64,000 nt of DNA from Candidatus Bathyarchaeia archaeon (GTDB taxonomy: Archaea; Thermoproteota; Bathyarchaeia; 40CM-2-53-6; CALIRQ01): positions 1 to 64,000 of the forward strand of contig JAWBRV010000007.1 in assembly GCA_038843675.1 (NCBI GenBank). The letters are read 5' to 3'. This document shows, piece after piece, positions 1 to 7,426 of the stretch. Both the position numbers and the translations under genes were made by a program. Position 1 is the stretch's first letter. Every line of letters starts with the position of its first letter. Under the pieces are notes generated by a model. The model did no database searches. It was not told the origin of the DNA and was given only the letters and a program-made list of their open reading frames with translations.

Positions 1-304
1 CCGGATCGATGGTCCTCCCGACGGTCTCTTGGTCAACGCGATCGCCCCAGTAGTTCAGGACCATCGTCAGCGACGCGGGCCCGCACCAATTCCTCCGCTG
101 CCATACTATCGGGCCGAAGTCGATCCTATGAGAGGCTGGTAAACCGGATCCGATGGGATGCGTTGCGGGCGAGGGAATGGCCCATATGGGCCCCTCGAGG
201 GCTTGGACGGACGCGATCGGCCCGCCCCATAGGGCGATCAGCGCCATGCATATGAGGAATAGGGCTGGGGCATGGAGCCCTCTGGAGCCCCTCTCGGAAC
301 CCAT
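1..304 (-). CDS. Secreted C39-type papain-like peptidase, C-terminus truncated by window edge
   Basis: Reading the minus strand from an ATG at 304-302 gives an open frame that runs off the left edge (about 101 residues). It begins with a signal peptide: arginines in the first eight residues, a hydrophobic core ALFLICMALIALW, and a likely cleavage site after ASVQA near residue 35. At about residue 75 comes WCGPASLTMVLNYWG, the active-site cysteine block of C39-like/papain-fold peptidases (Cys followed by GPAS and an aromatic Trp/Gly stretch). The catalytic His and Asp would lie outside the window, so activity cannot be judged. It lies 16 bp downstream of the next minus-strand gene and is probably co-transcribed with it. 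An extracellular peptidase acting at the cell surface is the simplest reading. Confidence 0.6.
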   Translation of the reverse strand, partial: MGSERGSRGLHAPALFLICMALIALWGGPIASVQALEGPIWAIPSPATHPIGSGLPASHRIDFGPIVWQRRNWCGPASLTMVLNYWGDRVDQETVGRTIDP

Positions 305-320
305 CCCGGATCCGCCTCCC

Positions 321-1145
321 CTAGCCCCGCATCCGGGATCTCCCGAGCCTCCTCCATGCCAGCAGCGATGCCGCCAAGGCGATCATGGAGGCGAGGCCCA
401 GCCCCGGCGGGGAGAGCTCAGGGATCGGGACGGTGGAGAGGGTCAGGTCCCCCCATGTGGCTGGGACATCGCGCAAATAATCCTTCGGCCATGTCAAAAG
501 CACTTCGGCCGGGCTCTTCCGGAGAGGGTTATGCCAGACGGCCGCAGCGAAACCTATGGTCTCCGGGCTGGCGGCGAAGATCGCCTTCGGGATCTTGAAC
601 TCATAGATCATATGCGGGCTGGATGAGCGCGGGGAGGGGGCCAAGGAGCTCGCCGCTTGGCTGCCCGGCACGGGGACCAGCTCGGCGATATTGCCATCGG
701 CTTTTTGCCACCCATCGCCCGCTCCTTTCAACATATAGAATTTCGATGTCGTTGGGGTCGTCCAAAGGAAATTGAACCTATAATCGTCCGACTTGGGAAA
801 CGATCCACCATCATGGTTCGTATCAAACGAAACCCCGCAACCATCGTTCGCATCCAAACTCACATCCGAGACGAAGTCGATCAGGATGTAGATGTAATCG
901 CCATCATGCTTCGTGCAGAAGTAAGCCGTCCCATTCAACTCGCTGCTGAAGCTCTTGTAGAGCGGCGTTTCCAAGGCATCGCTCCATTCGTCTGGGCTCG
1001 TCCACTTCCCATCAACGGTCACGGGATTGAGGGATTGGTAGCAGGCGATTGGCGTCCCGAGATGGGCTTCAACGGGGCTTGCCAGGAGGCAGAGCAGGGA
1101 AAGGCATAAAATGGCCGATAAACCCTTCCTCAACTTCCCGCCCAT
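321..1145 (-). CDS. Secreted surface protein, CBM9/DOMON-like domain, C-terminal sorting-like tail
   Basis: 274 residues with a clear signal peptide (GLSAILCLSLLCLLASPVEA). The mature part opens with a TVDGKWTSPDEWSDA pattern and a later DANDGCGVSFDTNHDG stretch, typical of extracellular beta-sandwich domains of the CBM9/heme-binding DOMON group; sugar or heme binding cannot be decided. The last 35 residues read PIPELSPPGLG, then a hydrophobic segment, then WRRLGRSRMRG. This PE-motif/transmembrane/basic-cluster layout resembles PEF-CTERM-type signals processed by archaeosortases. No sortase gene is visible in the window. It is the upstream neighbour of the C39-type peptidase on the same strand. 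Confidence 0.6.
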   Translation of the reverse strand: MGGKLRKGLSAILCLSLLCLLASPVEAHLGTPIACYQSLNPVTVDGKWTSPDEWSDALETPLYKSFSSELNGTAYFCTKHDGDYIYILIDFVSDVSLDANDGCGVSFDTNHDGGSFPKSDDYRFNFLWTTPTTSKFYMLKGAGDGWQKADGNIAELVPVPGSQAASSLAPSPRSSSPHMIYEFKIPKAIFAASPETIGFAAAVWHNPLRKSPAEVLLTWPKDYLRDVPATWGDLTLSTVPIPELSPPGLGLASMIALAASLLAWRRLGRSRMRG

Positions 1146-1351
1146 GTTTCTGCTAATATAAATTCTTTAAAAAAACTTTCGGATGGCGCACCCAAAATTC
1201 ATCCGGATGCGCTGGGGGGTCGGCGATGGATGCCCCAAGGCTTGGGGAAGCCTCAAGGGGATCGTTGAAGCTTTGAAAAGGGGCCATCGAATCCATCTGG
1301 GAGGCTTGCGGAAGGCCGCGCCAAGCCGATCCCCGGCCATCGAAGCGCCCA

Positions 1352-2647
1352 TCAAAGCGGCAGCTTGAGGATCGCCCTTCCGTTCGGCAGAGCGCCGACG
1401 TACTCCCAGCCTTGGGCTATGTATCCCTCCACATCCCCCAAGTCGACGACCCTTTGCCTAGCGCCGTTGTTCGCCATCGCCCCCAGGAGCCTCTCCCTTA
1501 TCTTCGCCCTCACGGTCTCATCATCCATATTGGCAACGTCCATGGCCTCGACCTCCTCCTCCGAATACCCGGCCACGAGGAGGAGCTCCCTCTTGAAGGC
1601 CGCCTTCAAATCCCCCTCACCCCTCAGGCCCTTGGGGTTCGATATAACGTTGAGCAGCGGCTCCACCTTCCGATACTCATTCCTGAACCATTCCTCATCG
1701 TATTGGGGCGATTTATCGTAGCCCATCCTATCGATCCTATGGCCCAGGAAGAACTCCGATGCGACCGGGTTGACGCCGTTTAAGGTGCATAGGGATTTGA
1801 ATAAGTCCCTGAACTCATGCGCGTGGATATGATATCGGCCCAGGCCGTTCCGCCTTATCAGGCCGATCCTCTTCGCGATCCTCGTTATGGCATCCGCCAA
1901 GTTCCTGCCGCTCATCGGGACGTGCTCCCCCCTGCGCTTATCGAATACTATGAACAGCGCATCAGGTCCGCGCTCGGGCCTTATGGTTAGCCAATCCCTT
2001 ATGAGGGCCTTCGCATCCTCCCCTATGAACGTATAATAGGCCCTCACCTCCAGCCCGCTGGCCTTCCCCCTATAGAGGTCTATCCTCAAAGGCCCCGGCT
2101 CATCGAGCCTTTCGATGGCCCTCCTCCACCCGACCGCGTTAAATTCCATGAACTCGGCCAAGCCCATGGCGCCTTGGAAGGCGACCATGATCGCGGCCTT
2201 ATAGGGCTGGGGGGCATTGAGGATCAATTGGCGGACCTCGGATAGCTCGAGGGGCTTCATCTCCAATGCCCTGCGCTTATCGGCATCGGATGGCCCGAAT
2301 ATCTTGGATAGCTCGCTCCTATGGGGCTTCGGGAATTGGAGCCCATGGTATTCGTAGAAGCTCTTCACCGCGTACCAAGCGGCCCTTCGATCCCTCGACC
2401 CGGTCCCCATGGCCCTCAAATGCTCGGCCAGGATCCTCGCATGGCGATTGCGCCCCTCCGGATCGAGGCGCCTATAATCATCGAGCATTTCCCCGGCCGA
2501 TCCCCAATGGCCCCTCCCCTTGGCCCATTTCAAATACCTCAATAGGTAATACGCATAGCTCTTGGCCGTGGAAGGCCTTAGGCCCGAGGCCCATTCCCTG
2601 ATGCATTCCTCCTCAATCGGGAGGCTCTCCAACCCCTTATAGGGCAT
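1352..2647 (-). CDS. Archaeal tyrosine recombinase / integrase
   Basis: 431 residues. The N-terminal 110 residues look like a core-binding (SAM-like) domain; the catalytic domain follows from about residue 130. Box II is HEFRD (residues 277-281, the HxxR motif), then LGH (301-303), and the tyrosine nucleophile is probably Y325 in NEYRKVEP (Y310 and Y316 are alternatives). The first conserved arginine is not obvious: the aligned stretch is GAMGLAEF where GLRxSE is usual. A C-terminal extension of about 100 residues follows. The start codon lies 55 bp from the 3' end of a tRNA gene and the gene reads away from it, the usual arrangement of integrases that recombine at tRNA 3' ends. It probably mobilises the DNA lying to the left. 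Confidence 0.8.
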   Translation of the reverse strand: MPYKGLESLPIEEECIREWASGLRPSTAKSYAYYLLRYLKWAKGRGHWGSAGEMLDDYRRLDPEGRNRHARILAEHLRAMGTGSRDRRAAWYAVKSFYEYHGLQFPKPHRSELSKIFGPSDADKRRALEMKPLELSEVRQLILNAPQPYKAAIMVAFQGAMGLAEFMEFNAVGWRRAIERLDEPGPLRIDLYRGKASGLEVRAYYTFIGEDAKALIRDWLTIRPERGPDALFIVFDKRRGEHVPMSGRNLADAITRIAKRIGLIRRNGLGRYHIHAHEFRDLFKSLCTLNGVNPVASEFFLGHRIDRMGYDKSPQYDEEWFRNEYRKVEPLLNVISNPKGLRGEGDLKAAFKRELLLVAGYSEEEVEAMDVANMDDETVRAKIRERLLGAMANNGARQRVVDLGDVEGYIAQGWEYVGALPNGRAILKLPL

Positions 2648-2702
2648 ATTCGGCTCGGGGCCATATGAGGGCGGGCGCCTTATAAATGTTTAACCCATGA
2701 TT

Positions 2703-2844
2703 TGGCGGGCCCAACGGGATTTGAACCCGCGACCTCTCCCCGGGCCTTCAAGGCCCTTCGGGTGGCTCCCAACCCGATAAGAGCTTCAGCCCAGCGAGCG
2801 GAGCCTTACTGGTCCGCTGCTCTACCTGGCTGAGCTATGGGCCC
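2703..2844 (-). tRNA. tRNA gene interrupted by intron(s); anticodon not resolved
   Basis: On the minus strand the acceptor GGGCCCA (2844-2838) pairs with TGGGCCC (2713-2707), followed by discriminator G and an encoded CCA (2705-2703). TA and the D arm GCTC/GAGC, the variable AGGTC and the T arm GCGGG-TTCAAAT-CCCGT are clear. Between D arm and variable loop lie about 80 nt instead of about 17, so one or more introns are present. One probable intron hairpin forms from GGCC/GGCC and CCCG/CGGG with AAG and GAG bulges just before the variable loop, a bulge-helix-bulge. The anticodon is not certain; CTCTTA within the insert and the discriminator G would fit Lys(CTT). Class I by its short variable loop. 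The 3' end faces an integrase gene. Confidence 0.75.
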
Positions 2845-2869
2845 GCTTACAAGGCCATCGCGAGATTTC

Positions 2870-2881
2870 CTTAAATATTTT
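2870..2881. promoter_or_regulatory. Shared bidirectional TATA-like box
   Basis: The stretch CTTAAATATTTT is near-symmetrical and lies about 26-37 bp upstream of the tRNA 5' end on the minus strand and of the diphthine synthase start on the plus strand. It therefore probably serves both divergent genes. This also argues against starting the diphthine synthase at the TTG at 2880, which would lie inside the box. Confidence 0.5.
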
Positions 2882-2912
2882 GTTGGCCCGGGATCTGCCG
2901 GGGACCGTTTCA

Positions 2913-3710
2913 TTGCCGGAGCTGAAGTTCATAGGCCTAGGGCTTTACGACGAGCTTGGGATGAGCCTCAGGGGCTTGGAGGAGGCGAGGGCCGCGGGAG
3001 TGGTCTTCTTGGAGCTTTATACGAGCCCCATGCCCGGCCTATCGATCAAAAGGCTTGAGCGCCTCTTGGGGAAGCCGATCCGACCGTTGGGCAGGGGGGA
3101 TTTGGAGGAGCGCTTCCACGAGGCGGTCCTCGAGCCTGTTAAGGAGGCGGGCAGCGGCGCCCTCCTCGTGCCCGGGGATCCGATGGTCTTCACCACGCAC
3201 GCGGGCCTGAGGCTTGAGGCGGAGAGGGCGGGGATAAGGACTTCGATAATCCATGCTCCCTCGATCCTCTCGGCCGTATGCGGCGCCACGGGCCTTCACG
3301 GCTATAAATTCGGGAAGGCCGCGACGATCCCTATCCCCGAAGGGCCCTCGCCGCCCGAATCGCCCTACGAATGCGTTCGCGATAACAGGGCGAGGGGCCT
3401 CCATACGCTCCTCCTGATGGACTTCAGGGCCGATGAGGGCGCCGCTATGACCATAAATGAGGCCTTGGGCCAACTATTGGCCATAGAATCCAAGCGGGGG
3501 GAGAGAGCCCTTACGCCGGATACGCTCGTGGTGGGGGTGGCGAGGATTGGCTCCCCGAATCAGCTGGTGAGGGGCGGGCGGGCAAAGAGGATGCTCGGGG
3601 AGGAATTCGGCCCGCCCCCCCATTGCCTCGTAATTCCAGGGGTGCTCCATTTCGTGGAAAGGGACTATCTGAGGACCTTCGCTGGGGTTAAAGAGGAGGA
3701 CTTCCCATGA
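2913..3710 (+). CDS. dphB: Diphthine synthase
   Basis: SAM-dependent methyltransferase of the tetrapyrrole-methylase fold that methylates the modified histidine of elongation factor 2 during diphthamide synthesis. The family opening LKFIGLGLYDE, the central VPGDPMVFTTHAGL and the IIHAPSILSAVCGATGLHGYKFGK block are all present. I choose TTG at 2913 (protein opening MPELKFIGLG, 265 aa): it follows a GGGGA ribosome-binding-like stretch and fits the TATA box at about 2875, whereas the earlier TTG at 2880 falls in the TATA box and adds residues the family lacks. The stop overlaps the ATG of the next gene by 4 nt. Confidence 0.9.
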   Translation: MPELKFIGLGLYDELGMSLRGLEEARAAGVVFLELYTSPMPGLSIKRLERLLGKPIRPLGRGDLEERFHEAVLEPVKEAGSGALLVPGDPMVFTTHAGLRLEAERAGIRTSIIHAPSILSAVCGATGLHGYKFGKAATIPIPEGPSPPESPYECVRDNRARGLHTLLLMDFRADEGAAMTINEALGQLLAIESKRGERALTPDTLVVGVARIGSPNQLVRGGRAKRMLGEEFGPPPHCLVIPGVLHFVERDYLRTFAGVKEEDFP

Positions 3711-3982
3711 GCGGGCCCAAGGATTGCGCGGCGCTCGCCTCCAAATACGCCGAAACCCTCGCTGAGGTCCTTGGGATGATCGAGCGAAGGGGAGCGCCCC
3801 CAAAGGTCCTCGAGGTCTTGGAGCAGGCCGAGAACTACCTGAGGGATTCCAGATTTTATTTGGAAAGGGGGGAAGGGGCCGTGGCCTTGGCCTCCGCGGC
3901 CTATGCCGAGGGCCTATTGGATGCCCTTAGGCTCTTGGGGCTTGTGAGCTTCGATTGGCCGAAGCCCAAAGGCCTATGCTAG
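3707..3982 (+). CDS. DUF357 family protein
   Basis: 91-residue helical archaeal protein of unknown function. The second half carries the family pattern: YLRDSRFYLERGEGAVALA then YAEGLLDALRLLG. It starts with ATGA overlapping the stop of dphB, so the two are translationally coupled. No catalytic motif is visible. Confidence 0.75.
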   Translation: MSGPKDCAALASKYAETLAEVLGMIERRGAPPKVLEVLEQAENYLRDSRFYLERGEGAVALASAAYAEGLLDALRLLGLVSFDWPKPKGLC

Positions 3983-4032
3983 GCGGGGCCAAGCTTATTA
4001 GGGGTTTAACGCGTCTCCACGGCGTTGGGAAA

Positions 4033-4707
4033 ATGGGCGATCAAGACCCCCTTAGGAAGGAATTGTTGCGGCAGGCCCTCGCCCTTCAAATATCCTCGGG
4101 ACCCTTCCGGCCCGAGGAGCTCTCCCGCCGCTGCGGCATCGAGGCAAAGCGTTGTGAGGAACTGTTGGAGGCCTTGGCGGCGGAGGGCCTCCTCGAGCGC
4201 GCCGAGGCGGAGGGGGGGCGCGGGGCGCTTTACAGGGTCTCCGATAAGGGAAGGGCCTCCGTTAAGGTGGTCCTGACGGGCGGGGTCTTCGATACGATCC
4301 ATATGGGGCACCTCTTCGCCCTGAGCGAGGCTAAGAGGCTAGGCGACCTTTTGATCGTGGTCGTTGCGAGGGATTCGACCGCGGAGGAGCAGAAGGGCAA
4401 GAGGCCGATCTTCCCCGAGGGCGAGAGGAGGGCGTTAATAGAGGCGATGAAGCCCGTAGATGTGGCCTTGCTTGGCCAAGAGGGGCTCAACCTAAGGGGG
4501 TTCCTCGATCTGATAAGGCCCGATGTCTTGGCGGTCGGATACGATCAATGCCGGATCGAGGAGGCAGTTCGAAGGATCATCTCGGAGATGGGCCTTCGCA
4601 CCGAGGTCGTGCGCCTCCCAAAGCGCGATGGCCCCGGGCTAGCGAGCTCCACGGAGGTCAAGTTGAAGGTCGTTGAGGGTTGGGGGAGGGGAAGATCCGG
4701 ACCCTAA
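4033..4707 (+). CDS. ribL: FAD synthase (RibL-type nucleotidyltransferase) with N-terminal winged helix
   Basis: The C-terminal 140 residues are a cytidylyltransferase-fold FAD synthase, which transfers AMP to FMN. Visible are GGVFDTIHMGH (the HxGH nucleotide-binding motif), VVVARDST and the late ASSTEVK, matching archaeal RibL. In front sits a winged-helix domain of about 75 residues (RPEELSRRCGIEAKRCEELL, then a wing ending at DKGRAS), which RibL normally lacks. An earlier in-frame start at 3955 overlaps the DUF357 gene; I prefer ATG at 4033, about 30 bp after a TTATTA box near 3995. The 3' end overlaps the convergent riboflavin kinase gene by 50 nt. Confidence 0.8.
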   Translation: MGDQDPLRKELLRQALALQISSGPFRPEELSRRCGIEAKRCEELLEALAAEGLLERAEAEGGRGALYRVSDKGRASVKVVLTGGVFDTIHMGHLFALSEAKRLGDLLIVVVARDSTAEEQKGKRPIFPEGERRALIEAMKPVDVALLGQEGLNLRGFLDLIRPDVLAVGYDQCRIEEAVRRIISEMGLRTEVVRLPKRDGPGLASSTEVKLKVVEGWGRGRSGP

Positions 4708-5341
4708 CGGTTTGGCCATCCTTAAGCCCCAGCGCCTCCCTCAGCCCGACCGGCGCGATCACTTCGATCACATCATCCCCATAATGGCCCCTCATGGCCA
4801 CTAGGACGGCGCCCTCGATCCTATCGGCCACTATGGCCCTGAAGCACTTCACCGGGCCGAAGCACCTGGATCCGTTCGCGAACCCCTCTATCATTATGGG
4901 ATCAATGCGATCCAGCAACGGCTTCCTCGATCGGCTTTGGCGATCTAGCCTCAGGTTCAAGGTCCCCGGATATGGATCGAAGCCCAGCCTTTCGACGAAT
5001 TGGCGCCTATAGCCCTCTTGGCTCATATAATAGGCGCCCTCGCCGAGGCCCGTGAAGAGCTTCCCCTCGAAGACCAGCTCGGCCTCCGGCCTCTCGAAGA
5101 AGCCCCTAAGGATCGCGTAAAGCTCGGCCAACCTCCTTGAGCCCTCTTCCGCGATCCTTATTCTCTCACCCTCCGGCGCCCTAGACCTATGAATGAGCCC
5201 GAGCCCCTCTAGCTCTATGAGATATCGGGAGGCGCTCTGCTGGGATACGCCCATCAGCTTGGCCAACTCGCGCGTCGTCACCAGCACCCCATCGGCGCCG
5301 GCCTTGGCGCTTAGATCCGCGAGCCTTATCAGCGCCATCAT
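4658..5341 (-). CDS. ribK: CTP-dependent riboflavin kinase with N-terminal HTH
   Basis: Archaeal riboflavin kinase, which makes FMN using CTP. The C-terminal domain shows the signature GLGEGAYYMSQEGYRRQF followed by YPGTLNLRL, and a late ECOL-type beta barrel ending GQTVRVRIF. The N-terminal 80 residues are a MarR-like helix-turn-helix (TTRELAKLMGVSQQSASRYL), a known arrangement in archaeal RibK that can double as a regulator. Two adjacent ATG codons (5341 and 5338) are candidate starts; the second overlaps the endonuclease V stop as TGATG. The longer frame to 5425 only adds sequence shared with that gene. It provides the substrate for the convergent RibL. Confidence 0.88.
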   Translation of the reverse strand: MMALIRLADLSAKAGADGVLVTTRELAKLMGVSQQSASRYLIELEGLGLIHRSRAPEGERIRIAEEGSRRLAELYAILRGFFERPEAELVFEGKLFTGLGEGAYYMSQEGYRRQFVERLGFDPYPGTLNLRLDRQSRSRKPLLDRIDPIMIEGFANGSRCFGPVKCFRAIVADRIEGAVLVAMRGHYGDDVIEVIAPVGLREALGLKDGQTVRVRIFPSPNPQRPST

Positions 5342-5961
5342 ATGGTATGGCTTGATGCCAATAGCTTCGCCCTCGCGAGCCTGTGGGCGATCGCCAGCGG
5401 GATTACCTCCCCCTCCCTCATGCAACGCCCCACCACCCTCAGGGCATCGAGAAGCGAGATCCTATGCCCAACGCTGACATAAAGCCTTCTGCCGGGCCCC
5501 GCTGGCAATATGGCGCCGATTACCTCGCCCGAGGTCCCTAGGATCCTATCCCCCTCCACGGCCCCGAAGAGCCTCCGCTTCGCAACGCCGATCGTTGGCA
5601 AATCCAAGGCCAAGCCCACTTGGCACGCGAGCCCGAACCCCCGGGGATGGGCCACTCCATGGCCGTCCACGATGCAAACGTCAGGCCTCGCCCCGAGCCC
5701 TTTGAACACCTCCACTAGGATCCGCGCCTCCCGGAGCGCGAATAGGCCCGGGATATAGGGGAAGGCGACCTTCCCGGAGGAGAAGTTCGCCTCCGCGACT
5801 TCCATGCCCCTCATATCGATCGATGCGGCGCATGCCACCGCGAAATCCCCCTTATACGCGGCATCGGCCCCAGCGACCAGCCCAACCTCCCCTAGGGTCA
5901 CCTCCGAATCCACGAGCCTCGAGAGTTCGCTCTGAAGCTTGAACAGCCTCTCAGGCGTCAT
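5338..5961 (-). CDS. nfi: Endonuclease V (deoxyinosine repair)
   Basis: 207 residues. Endonuclease V cuts the second phosphodiester 3' to deoxyinosine, starting repair of deaminated adenine. The metal-binding aspartate is in VAGADAAY (about residue 32), the PYIPGLFALRE strand follows, and the second acidic site is in VDGHGVAHPRGFGLA. The length is normal. Its stop overlaps the start of the riboflavin kinase gene, so the two form a minus-strand operon. Heat-promoted deamination makes this enzyme common in thermophiles. Confidence 0.9.
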   Translation of the reverse strand: MTPERLFKLQSELSRLVDSEVTLGEVGLVAGADAAYKGDFAVACAASIDMRGMEVAEANFSSGKVAFPYIPGLFALREARILVEVFKGLGARPDVCIVDGHGVAHPRGFGLACQVGLALDLPTIGVAKRRLFGAVEGDRILGTSGEVIGAILPAGPGRRLYVSVGHRISLLDALRVVGRCMREGEVIPLAIAHRLARAKLLASSHTI

Positions 5962-6015
5962 AACGCTCCCCGAACATTGCCTTGGACTCGAAACCCGCCG
6001 ATGGGCCTCTGGGGA

Positions 6016-6426
6016 TCAGGGAGACATGACCGACAACTTAAGTTGTTTAACGCCCCTCATCCCCACCAGTCCCTCGGCGAACTTCCTTATTTCCCTTGGG
6101 GACCCCCTAGTGGCCATAACCTCCAAGCAATTCCTTTCATCCAAGTGTATATGCATCGTGGAGATCACCAATGGGCCATGCTCATGGCCGGCCCGGATCA
6201 CGGTTTCCGATGCCCCCCTGAGTTCGTGGTCGTAGAGGAGCGATATCACAGCTACGACCTCCCTCCCCTCGCCCTCCGACCATCGATATTCCGCCAAATA
6301 ATTCCTTATGGCGTCGCAGATGACCTTGGAGCGCTTCTTATACCCCTTGGCCCTCATGACCTCTTCGAGCTCCCTCAAAAGGCCACGAGGTATCGAGAAG
6401 CTCGTCCTGACTATCCCCTCTCCCAA
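6016..6426 (-). CDS. nikR: NikR-family metal-responsive repressor
   Basis: 136 residues: an N-terminal ribbon-helix-helix (VRTSFSIPRGLLRELEEVM, with SKVICDAIRNYL) and a C-terminal ACT-like nickel-binding domain. The nickel ligands of NikR are all present: His in GHEHG (about 81-83), the HxH pair in STMHIHL (92 and 94) and the Cys in RNCLEV (100). It is expected to repress nickel uptake genes when nickel is bound; no nickel transporter is in the window. Divergent from the glycosyltransferase gene across a short AT-rich gap. Confidence 0.9.
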   Translation of the reverse strand: MGEGIVRTSFSIPRGLLRELEEVMRAKGYKKRSKVICDAIRNYLAEYRWSEGEGREVVAVISLLYDHELRGASETVIRAGHEHGPLVISTMHIHLDERNCLEVMATRGSPREIRKFAEGLVGMRGVKQLKLSVMSP

Positions 6427-6493
6427 TCCGCGAACCCCTCGGCCGCCCCGGAGCTATTTTAATGGCGCCCCTCATAAAATAGTAGTGTTTGAC

Positions 6494-7399
6494 ATGGGCC
6501 GCGGGATCACGATCGGGATCTGCGCCTATAACGAGGGGAGGAACATACGGCAGTTATTCACCAACCTCCTCCAGGATCAGGGGCTTGGCAACCTCGATGA
6601 GATCATAATCGTTTGCTCGGGCTGCACGGATGAGACCGTGCCGATCGCGGAGTTCTTCGCTAAGGCCGATGGCAGGATCAAGGTGCTCCTCGAGCCCGAG
6701 AGGCGCGGCAAGGCCTCGGCGGTCAACCTGATATTGAGGGAGGCGAAGGGGGAAATCATCGTCTTCATGGGGGCCGACGTCATCCCCGGGGAGCTGGCCA
6801 TAAGGAGGCTGGTCCAGCGGCTATCCTCTTGGGAGGATTTGGGGATCGTCAGCGGGACCCCGGAGCCGATTCGCAACGAAACCTTGGCCGAGAGGATTTC
6901 ATCCATAGTTTGGGCCCTTCACAATAGAACCCTTGAAGCGCTCTCGGATCGCCTCGTTTACGCATGCGGTGAGCTCTACGGCTTAAAGCGATCTATAGTG
7001 GGGTCTATACCGAAATGGGTTGTGAACGACGATGCCTATGTGGCTAAGAGGGCGGAGGAGATGGGGTATAGGTCGGAGATCTGCGGCGGAGCAAAGGTCT
7101 ACATAAGGGCGCCGCGCACGGTCCTCGATTACGTAGCTCAGAGGAGAAGGATTACCTTCGGCCATCTGCAGCTTTGGAGGAGGATCGGCCTTTATCCGGG
7201 TTGCGTTGAGAACGCCGCGCTGAAGTCCCCCTCCCTCCTCCTGAGGACAGCCATCCAAATGGTCCTCGGCCGCCCATCCGAATTGCCCTACCTCTTGGCA
7301 GGGATCATCTTGGAGGCTTTCGCGGCGATCCTCGCGTTAATCGATACTCTCAGGGGCAAATCCCATTCCCTTTGGGAGATCGCCCGTACGACCAAATAG
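6494..7399 (+). CDS. Family 2 glycosyltransferase
   Basis: 301 residues from ATG at 6494. The GT-A fold shows IGICAYNEGRNI at the start, IIIVCSGCTDET, the metal/UDP region VFMGADVIPGE (where a DxD variant would be expected) and a late NDDAYVAKRAEEMG, followed by a QRRRITFGHLQLWRR motif of the processive/membrane type. The C-terminus has one or two hydrophobic segments (LPYLLAGIILEAFAAILALID). An upstream extension to 6308 is open but overlaps nikR and lacks a promoter; the TATA-like CATAAAATAG at about 6473 supports 6494. Probably acts on surface polysaccharide or lipid-linked sugar; the substrate is not predictable. Confidence 0.85.
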   Translation: MGRGITIGICAYNEGRNIRQLFTNLLQDQGLGNLDEIIIVCSGCTDETVPIAEFFAKADGRIKVLLEPERRGKASAVNLILREAKGEIIVFMGADVIPGELAIRRLVQRLSSWEDLGIVSGTPEPIRNETLAERISSIVWALHNRTLEALSDRLVYACGELYGLKRSIVGSIPKWVVNDDAYVAKRAEEMGYRSEICGGAKVYIRAPRTVLDYVAQRRRITFGHLQLWRRIGLYPGCVENAALKSPSLLLRTAIQMVLGRPSELPYLLAGIILEAFAAILALIDTLRGKSHSLWEIARTTK

Positions 7400-7426
7400 G
7401 GATCGGATTGGGCCGAATTGAATGCT

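Noticed and set aside
1167-1355. 62-codon minus-strand ORF overlapping the integrase 3' end
   Set aside because: No family pattern, Arg/Pro-rich, overlaps the integrase stop region; looks like random open frame in GC-rich DNA.
2745-2825. Reading the first tRNA as Thr or Tyr from the GCGGA...TCCGC hairpin
   Set aside because: The enclosed loop has ten bases and no U at position 33, and it would leave a further 60 nt before the variable loop unexplained.
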